Shown here: positions 43,471-49,993 of the stretch, one piece after another
Layout of the letters: every line of letters begins with the position of its first letter
Numbering within the stretch: the first letter of the stretch is position 1
NCBI RefSeq assembly: GCF_001921215.1
Contig: NZ_MSIF01000024.1
Coordinates: forward strand, 62,001-126,000
Length of the DNA: 64,000 nt
DNA from: Actinophytocola xinjiangensis
GTDB lineage: Bacteria; Actinomycetota; Actinomycetes; Mycobacteriales; Pseudonocardiaceae
Reading direction: 5' to 3'
Made by a program: the position numbers and the translations under genes
Notes under the pieces: model-generated
What the model was told of the DNA's origin: nothing
Database searches by the model: none
What the model saw: only the letters and a program-made list of their open reading frames with translations

Positions 43471-46224
43471 TTGGAGTTCTGGGTGTTGGGCCCGCTCGAG
43501 GTGCGGGACCAGGGCCAGGTGGTGGATCTCGGCGCGCCGAGGGTGCGGCTGGTGTGCGGGCTGTTGCTGGTCCGCCCGGGTGACCTGGTCTCCGTGGAGC
43601 AGTTCGTCGACGAGTTGTGGCCCGACCGGCCGCCGCCGGACGCGCGGGCGCTGGTGCGCGGGTACGTGTCGCGGCTGCGGCGGGTGCTGCGCTCCGGACC
43701 CAGCGGCGAGGACCGGGTGGTGACCCGCAAACCCGGGTACCTGCTGCGGGTCGACGACCAGGAGGTCGACCTGCACCGGTTCGAGCGACTGGTCGCCCTG
43801 GCGCGCACGGCGGTACGCGACGGCGACCCGACCCGCGCCGTCGAGCTGTTCGGCCAGGCCAACCGGCAGTGGCGCGGCGGCCCGTTCGCCGACGTGCCGC
43901 ACACCGCGAGCATCGCGGCGGCGGTGACCTGGCTCGGCGAACGCCGCCTGACCACCCGCGAGGAGGCGTTCGACGCGGCGCTGGCCGCCGGGCAGGCCGC
44001 CCAGGTGGTCACCGAGCTGACCGAGTTCGTCACGGCACACCCGCTGCGCGAGCGCCCGGCCGGCCAGCTGATGCTGGCGCTGTACCGCTGTGGCCGCCAG
44101 GCCGACGCGCTGGAGCGCTACCAGCGGACCCGCCGGGTCCTGGCCGCCGAGGTCGGGGTCGAGCCCGGCGCCGACCTGCGCCGGCTGCACCAGCGGATCC
44201 TCGACGCCGACCAGGACCTGGCCGGCGCGGCCGACGGACCGGTCGCCACCGGGCGGCAACTGCCGATGGACATCGCCGAGTTCACCGGGCGGCAGGCGGA
44301 GCTGGCCGCCCTGCAGGCACTCGCCGCCGGCGGCGAGCGGGAGCTGCCCGGCACGGTGGTGATCTCCGCGATCGAGGGCATGGCCGGGGTCGGCAAGACC
44401 CGCCTGGCCGTGCACCTGGCCCACCGGCTGATCGACCAGGGACGCTACGACGAGGTCCAGCTGTGGACCGACCTGCGCGGTTTCGACGCCGAGCACCCGC
44501 CGGCCGACCCGGCCGACGTCCTGGAGGGGTTCCTGCGGACCCTCGGCGTCCCCGGCGACCGCATCCCGACCGGCGTGGAGTCCCGCGCCGCCCTCTACCG
44601 CGACCGGCTGGTCGACAAACGCGCGCTGATCCTGCTGGACAACGCGGCACGCGAGGACCAGGTCCGCCCGCTGCTGCCCGGCCGGCCGGGCAGCCTGGTG
44701 CTGATCACCAGCCGCCGTGGGCTGTCCGGATTGGACGGTGCGCACGCCGTTCGGCTGGACGTCCTGCCGCCGGCCGACGCGGTCCAGTTGCTGGCCAGGA
44801 TCGCGACCGACGACCGGATCGCCGCCCAGCCGGCGGCCGCGACCAGGGTGGCGCGGCTGTGCGGGCACCTGCCGATCGCGCTGACCCTGGCCGCGCGGCG
44901 GCTGCGGGCCCGGCCGCACTGGACGGTCACCGACCTCGCCGACCGGCTGGCCGGCGACACCGGTGACCAGCACGAGCCACGTGGCCTCGGCGCCACCTTC
45001 GACCTGTCCTACCGGGCGCTGACCGACCCCCAGCGGCAGCTGTTCCGGATGCTGGGCCTGCACGTCGGGACCGACGTGACCGCCGAGTCGGCCGCCGCGC
45101 TGATCGGATCGACCCGCCGCACGACCGAGACCCTGCTGGAGGCCCTGCTCGACGAACACCTGCTGCACCAGGAGGTCGCCGGCCGCTACCGGTTCCACGA
45201 CCTGATCCGCCCCTACGCCCGCCGCCTGGCCGAGGACGAGGAGCCGGCGGGCCGGCGGACGGCGGCGGTGCGCCGGCTGCTCACCTGGTACCTGCACGCC
45301 GCCGAGGCCGCCCGCACCGTCCTGGACCCGCACCGCACCCGGATCATCGACCTGCGCCCGCTCCCACCGGAGTGCGCCGTTCCCATGTTCGATGACTACG
45401 AGCGGGCGTTGGCCTGGTTCGAGGCGGAGCGGGCGAACCTGGTCGCGGTGATCGGGGTGGCGCAACACCACGGCGCGCCCGAGGTGGCCTGGCAGCTGGC
45501 GTGGGTCACGATGAGCCTGTTCTACCGGCGCAGCTACTGGGACGACTGGATCGCCACCTTCCGGATCGGGCTGGCCGCCACCCGGACCAGCGGCCAGCGG
45601 CGGGCCGAGGGCATCATGTGGCGCGGGTTGGGTGTCGCGCACAGCGACCTGCGCCAGTTCGACACGGCGATCGACTGCTACCAGCGGGCGCAGGTCCTGT
45701 TCGAGGAGGTCGGCGACCTGCACGCGCAGGGCTGGAACCTGAACAACCTCGGTGTGCTGCACGTCGACCTGGACAACCTGGCCGCCGCCAGGACCTGTTT
45801 CCAGCGCGCGCTGTCGCTGCTGCGCCAGACCGGCGACCGCCAGGGCGAGGGTTTCTGCCTGAACAACCTGGGCGACACCTGCCGCCGCCTGGGCGCCACC
45901 CAGGCCGCGATCGCCTACCTGGTCGACGCCCTGGGCATCCAGCAGGGCCGGGAGGACCACGTCGGTGAGCAGTTCACCCTCGCCACCCTGGGCGACCTGC
46001 ACCAGGACGCCCACCAGTACGCCTCGGCCATCGACTACTACCACCGCGCGGTCGCCATCAGCCGACGGCTGGACGACCAGCGCATCGCCGCCCGCACCCT
46101 GACCAGCCTGGCCAGGGCCCACCACGCCCTGGGTGACACCGAGGCCGCCGCCGAACACCGGCGGCAGGCCCGCGCCATCTTCACCGACCTCGGCGACCCT
46201 CAGGCCGACGACCTCGACGACTGA
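43471..46224 (+). CDS. SARP/AfsR-family regulator (SARP + NB-ARC + TPR)
   Basis: A 917-residue large SARP. Residues 1-95 are the OmpR-like winged helix (LEFWVLGPLEVRDQGQVVDL, then VVTRKPGYLLRV). The bacterial transcriptional activation domain follows to about 250. An NB-ARC ATPase begins near residue 270 with Walker A EGMAGVGKTRLAVHLAH, then RALILLDNA and LPIALTLAARRL. TPR repeats fill the C-terminal 250 residues (GWNLNNLGVLHVDLDNLAAA, GFCLNNLGDTCRRLG). The TTG at 43471 is chosen because AGGAGG lies 4 nt upstream. Repeats at 43382-43414 suggest autoregulation. Its 3' end overlaps the convergent P450 gene by 25 nt. It is the likely pathway-specific activator of the peptide operon. Confidence 0.93.
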   Translation: MEFWVLGPLEVRDQGQVVDLGAPRVRLVCGLLLVRPGDLVSVEQFVDELWPDRPPPDARALVRGYVSRLRRVLRSGPSGEDRVVTRKPGYLLRVDDQEVDLHRFERLVALARTAVRDGDPTRAVELFGQANRQWRGGPFADVPHTASIAAAVTWLGERRLTTREEAFDAALAAGQAAQVVTELTEFVTAHPLRERPAGQLMLALYRCGRQADALERYQRTRRVLAAEVGVEPGADLRRLHQRILDADQDLAGAADGPVATGRQLPMDIAEFTGRQAELAALQALAAGGERELPGTVVISAIEGMAGVGKTRLAVHLAHRLIDQGRYDEVQLWTDLRGFDAEHPPADPADVLEGFLRTLGVPGDRIPTGVESRAALYRDRLVDKRALILLDNAAREDQVRPLLPGRPGSLVLITSRRGLSGLDGAHAVRLDVLPPADAVQLLARIATDDRIAAQPAAATRVARLCGHLPIALTLAARRLRARPHWTVTDLADRLAGDTGDQHEPRGLGATFDLSYRALTDPQRQLFRMLGLHVGTDVTAESAAALIGSTRRTTETLLEALLDEHLLHQEVAGRYRFHDLIRPYARRLAEDEEPAGRRTAAVRRLLTWYLHAAEAARTVLDPHRTRIIDLRPLPPECAVPMFDDYERALAWFEAERANLVAVIGVAQHHGAPEVAWQLAWVTMSLFYRRSYWDDWIATFRIGLAATRTSGQRRAEGIMWRGLGVAHSDLRQFDTAIDCYQRAQVLFEEVGDLHAQGWNLNNLGVLHVDLDNLAAARTCFQRALSLLRQTGDRQGEGFCLNNLGDTCRRLGATQAAIAYLVDALGIQQGREDHVGEQFTLATLGDLHQDAHQYASAIDYYHRAVAISRRLDDQRIAARTLTSLARAHHALGDTEAAAEHRRQARAIFTDLGDPQADDLDD

Positions 46225-47300
46225 GGGCCGCCGAGGTCGTGTTCGGGCGGCGAGAACACCGCGGTGACGCACGGGGTGTCACCGCGCCGGGTCATCGCCA
46301 CCGCCGGCCGGGCGGCCAGGTTCTCGACCGCCGCGGCCAGCCAGCGCACCTCGAACCGGGCGCCGACGCAGGTCCCCGGTCCGATGGCGAACGGCAGGAA
46401 CGCGTCCGGGCGCCGGCCGGCCCAGCGGTCGGGGTCGAACAGTTCGGGGTCGGTCCACTGGTCGGGGTGGCGGTGCAGGGCGTGCACCGGCACGACGAGT
46501 TCGTCGCCGCGCAGGACGTCGAGGGGGCCGAGGCGGTGGTCGTGCAGGACACCGCGCCGGTGCTGCCAGGCGGGCGGCCACAGGCGCAGGGCCTCCAGGG
46601 CGACGTGCTCGGGGGCGTACTCCCGCGCCGGACGTGGCGGGCGCCGGGCGGCGACGAGGTCACCGGGCCCCAGCAGGCACAGCAACCAGGCCAGCGCCGC
46701 CGAGGACGCGCCGACGAACGCGGTCACCGCGCGCAGGTACACCTCGCCGCGCACCGAGGGGTCCAGGTCCGGAAGTTCGGGGACCGCGCCGGCTCCCACG
46801 GCCGCGCCGGCGCTGTCGGCCAGTCGCCGGAAGGCGGCCGGGTCGGGGCGGCGGGTGCCGGTCACCAGGCCGTGGAACACGGTGTCCAGGAACCGGGTGA
46901 CGGTCACCCGCAGTCCCGGGTCGCGGTCCAGGCCCAGCGGGCCCCGGTGGGCGGTGGCCACGGCGTGCAGACAGGCGCGGTGCAGGTCGCCCCGGGCGGC
47001 CGTGACCGCGTCGACGGCGGTCGCGGCCACCCGGGCGGGGTCCTGCTCGGCGAGCGCGGTGTGCACCCAGCGGTTGAGCGCTGACCGCTGCAGCGCGGGC
47101 AGTGCGACCTCACCCGGGCGCCAGAACGCCGGCACGTCGTCGAGCCGGCCGTCGGTGTCGATCAGCGCGCGCCTGGCGAGCCGAGGTTCGCACACGACCA
47201 CGCTGCCCGCGAGCGTGCGGAACACCGGCCGGCTCGCGCACCGCCGTTGCAGTGCGCGCATTCCCCGCCAGCTCAGTCGCCGCGTCGGACCGAAGGGCAT
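46200..47300 (-). CDS. Short atypical cytochrome P450 of the peptide operon
   Basis: A 366-residue P450, shorter than the usual 400-plus. The haem loop LPFAIGPGTCVGARFEVRWL puts the Cys near residue 311, with Glu at the end as in eukaryote-like P450s. The K-helix ExxR is EALRLWP. The expected I-helix region (AVTAFVGASSAALAWLLCLL) lacks the acid-Thr pair used for O2 protonation, as in some coupling P450s. ATG at 47300 lies 2 nt after the stop of the 31-aa peptide gene, so the pair is translated together. P450s next to short peptides with Tyr/Trp-rich ends crosslink side chains in biarylitides, cittilins and atropopeptides; that is the inferred role here. Confidence 0.88.
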   Translation of the reverse strand: MPFGPTRRLSWRGMRALQRRCASRPVFRTLAGSVVVCEPRLARRALIDTDGRLDDVPAFWRPGEVALPALQRSALNRWVHTALAEQDPARVAATAVDAVTAARGDLHRACLHAVATAHRGPLGLDRDPGLRVTVTRFLDTVFHGLVTGTRRPDPAAFRRLADSAGAAVGAGAVPELPDLDPSVRGEVYLRAVTAFVGASSAALAWLLCLLGPGDLVAARRPPRPAREYAPEHVALEALRLWPPAWQHRRGVLHDHRLGPLDVLRGDELVVPVHALHRHPDQWTDPELFDPDRWAGRRPDAFLPFAIGPGTCVGARFEVRWLAAAVENLAARPAVAMTRRGDTPCVTAVFSPPEHDLGGPQSSRSSA

Positions 47301-47302
47301 GG

Positions 47303-47398
47303 TCAGTAGTAGCTGTAGCCGAACGGCGCCCAGGCCAGCCGCCGGATCCCGCGTTCCATTCCCAGCCGCCGCATGACCGGCCGCATCATTCGTTTCAT
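47303..47398 (-). CDS. 31-aa putative RiPP precursor with C-terminal YSYY core
   Basis: ATG at 47398 is preceded by AGGAGGAG and overlaps the stop of the membrane protease gene (ATGA). The peptide starts with a strongly basic leader (MKRMMRPVMRRLG, then MERGIRR) and ends with an aromatic core WAPFGYSYY before TGA. The last four residues YSYY match the pattern of the cittilin core YIYY, which a P450 crosslinks. The next gene, 2 nt downstream, is a P450. No alternative frame gives a better protein, and the start signal is among the best in this operon. Function as a RiPP precursor is inferred; it could instead be a small regulatory peptide. Confidence 0.72.
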   Translation of the reverse strand: MKRMMRPVMRRLGMERGIRRLAWAPFGYSYY

Positions 47399-48306
47399 CG
47401 AACTCCTCCTTCTTCTTCCTGCCCGGCCGCGACCGGCCGGTGCCCGTTCATCACGTCCAGCCGCGCGGTCAGGTCCCGCGCGACCTGCTCGACCGTCGGG
47501 ACCGGGGCTCCGGCCGGTCGGTCGCGGTGGGCGCTGGTGCGTTCGGTGCGGCCGAGCGCGCGCCACAGCAGGTACTGGGCGGCCATCAGCGGCCCGGCGA
47601 CGAGCATCACCGGGAACGGCCCGGTCAGCACGCCGGCGTCCAGGACGAGCGCGAGCGCGGTGGTCAGCGCCAGTGCGGTGAAGGCGGCGAGCAGGGCGGC
47701 GGCCCGGCCGAACGCCTTGAGCGCGACCAGCGCCCACAGCGTCAGCATGAGCACGTCGCCGAGACCGATCAGCCGGGCGCCGTCGGCGAACACCGGCGCG
47801 AACGGCAGTCCGACGGTCTTGGCCAGCAGCTCGCCCATGGTCGGCAGCATCGTCGTGGCGACCACGTCGTAGCCGGCGAGCAGCACGCCGAACACGGCGA
47901 CGTCCCGCGCCTTGATTCCACTTTGGACATACAGGTTCGTCACGCCGACGACGAGAACCAGCAGCAGCACGTTGTTCCACCAGGGCGTCGCCCCGGCGCC
48001 CACCAGCGCCACGTCGAGCCCGCCGGCGGCCACCGCCACCAGCAGCGCGACCCGCCCGGTGAGCACCGGCGCGAGGGTGAACTGGACCGCGAGCACGGTC
48101 ATCAGTCCGAGTACGGTGGCCACGGCCGCGTCCGGCAACGCCAGGTACAGCACCGGAAGCAGCACGACGACCGCCATCACCACGACGATGTCGCGCACCG
48201 TGTACACCCCGACCGGCGGCCGGTCGACCTCGACGAACCGGAAGTACAGCACGGCCAGCGCGATCGCCACGGCCGGCACGGCGACCAGCACCCAGAATCC
48301 GGTCAT
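47395..48306 (-). CDS. Nine-TM protein with presenilin-like YD and GLGD motifs (putative GxGD intramembrane aspartyl protease)
   Basis: The 303-residue protein has nine predicted hydrophobic helices (about residues 3-24, 37-57, 61-82, 86-105, 109-130, 133-154, 178-199, 202-222 and 228-250) and a hydrophilic basic/acidic tail. TM6 contains GYDVVAT (Tyr146-Asp147) and TM7 starts with GLGDVLM (Gly181 to Asp184). TM9 has GPLM where presenilins have PAL. Nine TMs with YD in TM6 and GxGD in TM7 is the presenilin/signal-peptide-peptidase layout. It overlaps the ligase gene and the 31-aa peptide gene by 4 nt each. It could cleave one of the operon's peptides. The protease call is motif-based and unproven; a plain transporter-like protein is the alternative. 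Confidence 0.7.
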   Translation of the reverse strand: MTGFWVLVAVPAVAIALAVLYFRFVEVDRPPVGVYTVRDIVVVMAVVVLLPVLYLALPDAAVATVLGLMTVLAVQFTLAPVLTGRVALLVAVAAGGLDVALVGAGATPWWNNVLLLVLVVGVTNLYVQSGIKARDVAVFGVLLAGYDVVATTMLPTMGELLAKTVGLPFAPVFADGARLIGLGDVLMLTLWALVALKAFGRAAALLAAFTALALTTALALVLDAGVLTGPFPVMLVAGPLMAAQYLLWRALGRTERTSAHRDRPAGAPVPTVEQVARDLTARLDVMNGHRPVAAGQEEEGGVR

Positions 48307-49751
48307 CGCGCGAACTCCGTCCTGGGCGCGGCCGTGTCGGCGAACCGCAGCTCCCGCAGGTCCGCGCGCACCGGCTGGGTCGCCGGCATGGTGGCCAGTT
48401 CGGTGTGCGCGACGACCCCGGCCAGCGGCAGGCCGGCGGCGAGGGCGCGTTCGTGGGTCCGTTCCGCGACCCCGTCCCGGTCGGCCAGCAGGTGCAGGAC
48501 CAGGCCGTCGGAGGTCTCGACGGTCGCGAACCGTGACGGGAGCACGGCGTCCGGGTCGTCCTCGACGACCTCCAGGATCTCGCGCGGGGTCACCACCCGG
48601 CCCTCGATCTCCCGCAGGTGCTGGAGCTTGCCGAGAACCCTGGTCGTGGCGGGCAGCGCGGCCAGGTCGCAGTCGAGGCCGGTCAGCGGGCGCACCACGT
48701 CGCCACTGAACAGCCGCAGCAGCAACGTGGTCTCCCGGTACGGGTGCACCGGGGTGAAGGTGAGCACCCCGAGCTCACCCGGTTCGGCGGGCCGGGTTCC
48801 GGTGCGGTCGAGCACCTCGGTGATGCCCTGCTCGGGGTTGAGGTGCAGGTGCCGCGCGGCGCAGACCTGCGCGCCGCCCGGCGAGATCTCGGTCATCCCG
48901 TAGGTCTCCACGACGGTCGCGCCGAAGAGTCGTTCCGCCCGCCGGCGCAGGCCGTCGGTGAGGATCTCGCCGCCGCACATGATCGTGCGCAGGCCGAAGT
49001 CGCCGGCGTCGTGGCCCAGCCGCTCGGCGGTCGACACGAGCAGGCCGAGATAGCTGGGATAGGTGGACAGCAGGGTGGGCCGGGGTCGGCGGCCGGCGAG
49101 CGGGGCGCTGCCGGACAGCCGCGCGAGCGCCACCTCCGGGGCCACCAGGCCGACCGAGTTCGCGGTGGCGCCGACCATCGCGGTGGCGTTGAGGACGCAG
49201 TGGATCCCGAACACCGCGCGGGAGCTGAGGTTGAGCTGGACGACGTCGTCGGTGCCGAGATCGAAGTCGATCAGCAGGGAGACCGCGGTCATCGCGCTGA
49301 ACAGGTCGGCCTCGTAGCGGGAGAACCACACGGCGGTCGGTGCGCCGGTGGTGCCGGTGGTCTCCGCGCGGTACCACGGGCGGACCCGCTGGTCGACGAA
49401 CGCCTCCGGCAGGTCGCGCAGCGCCTCCTTCGGCGTCACCGGCAGTGTGTCCATAGTGGACAGCGTGATGTCCTCGGGCCGGAGTCCGGCGCGGTCGAGG
49501 TGCTGGCGGTAGAAGACGGTGTTGTCGTAGGCGGCGCGCATCACCCGGCGCAGCCGCCGCTCGTCGATCGGCCGGCGCGCGTCCTGGTCCAGCGCCCGGC
49601 CGCGAAAGGCCGCCAGATCACCGATTCCGCCGAACTCGGCGCGAGTGGCGAGGATGCTGGCGACGATCCGCTCGAAGTCCGCGATCCGCACGCGGCTGCC
49701 GAACACCAGTGACAGGCCGTGCCGCAGTTGGGCCAGTGCTGTCCCGAGCAC
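48303..49751 (-). CDS. PaaK/CapK-like adenylate-forming ligase
   Basis: A 482-residue phenylacetate-CoA-ligase-type protein. It has the early PaaK helix (AAYDNTVFYRQHLDRAGLRP), the adenylation P-loop RAETTGTTGAPTAVWFS, the motif GGEILTDGLRRRAERLFGAT, VETYGMTEIS, and the C-terminal lid LFSGDVVRPLTGL followed by GRVVTPREILEVVEDD. Such enzymes activate an aryl or acyl acid as adenylate and pass it to CoA or a nucleophile. GTG 49751 follows CTGGAGGAAC. It ends in a 4-nt overlap with the TM protease gene. There is no carrier protein nearby, so it may acylate a peptide or activate a small acid; the substrate is unknown. Confidence 0.87.
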   Translation of the reverse strand: MLGTALAQLRHGLSLVFGSRVRIADFERIVASILATRAEFGGIGDLAAFRGRALDQDARRPIDERRLRRVMRAAYDNTVFYRQHLDRAGLRPEDITLSTMDTLPVTPKEALRDLPEAFVDQRVRPWYRAETTGTTGAPTAVWFSRYEADLFSAMTAVSLLIDFDLGTDDVVQLNLSSRAVFGIHCVLNATAMVGATANSVGLVAPEVALARLSGSAPLAGRRPRPTLLSTYPSYLGLLVSTAERLGHDAGDFGLRTIMCGGEILTDGLRRRAERLFGATVVETYGMTEISPGGAQVCAARHLHLNPEQGITEVLDRTGTRPAEPGELGVLTFTPVHPYRETTLLLRLFSGDVVRPLTGLDCDLAALPATTRVLGKLQHLREIEGRVVTPREILEVVEDDPDAVLPSRFATVETSDGLVLHLLADRDGVAERTHERALAAGLPLAGVVAHTELATMPATQPVRADLRELRFADTAAPRTEFAR

Positions 49752-49775
49752 AGTTCCTCCAGGGGGAGGGCCGGA

Positions 49776-49799
49776 CGCCCCGGCGACCAGGCCGGGGCG
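49776..49799 (-). terminator. Hairpin between the 26-aa peptide gene and the ligase gene
   Basis: Stem CGCCCCGG / CCGGGGCG of 8 bp with an 8-nt loop, located 15 nt after the peptide stop. It fits an attenuator that makes the peptide transcript more abundant than the downstream genes, as in many bacteriocin operons. Confidence 0.55.
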
Positions 49800-49813
49800 C
49801 CGAACCCGTCGGG

Positions 49814-49894
49814 TCAGACGATGCAGACGGAGAACGCGACCGCGGTGATGGCGCCGAGCGCGTACTTGGCGTAGCCGAGCGTGGCCTTGATCAT
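49814..49894 (-). CDS. 26-aa hydrophobic peptide, first gene of the peptide operon
   Basis: ATG at 49894 follows AAGGGAG by about 7 nt. The peptide begins MIKATLGYAKYALGA and ends AVAFSVCIV before TGA; apart from two Lys it is almost entirely hydrophobic, enough for one membrane helix, with a single Cys near the end. All codons have G/C in third position, as in real genes here. SARP-type repeats lie 67 bp upstream and a hairpin follows. It may be a bacteriocin-like or signal peptide, a second precursor, or a substrate of the operon's GxGD protease. No homologue is known to me. Confidence 0.65.
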   Translation of the reverse strand: MIKATLGYAKYALGAITAVAFSVCIV

Positions 49895-49960
49895 GGTTCT
49901 ACTCCCTTCACCGACCTGGAGTTCGTGCGTTTCGTGCGGTGAGGAGCCTGAACGACCGGC

Positions 49961-49993
49961 GTGGACGAAAGATGGCTGAAACGTGGTTGGTCA
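49961..49993. promoter_or_regulatory. SARP-type direct repeats upstream of the peptide operon
   Basis: Three 11-bp units: GTGGACGAAAG, ATGGCTGAAAC, GTGGTTGGTCA. The central part GCTGAAACGTGG differs at one base from GCTGGAACGTGG upstream of the SARP gene. Located 67-99 bp before the 26-aa peptide start, just after the LuxR stop. Confidence 0.62.

Noticed and set aside
43294-46272. 992-codon minus-strand ORF opposite the SARP gene
   Set aside because: Low-complexity Gly/Gln/Arg/Val sequence; the plus strand carries clear SARP, NB-ARC and TPR motifs.
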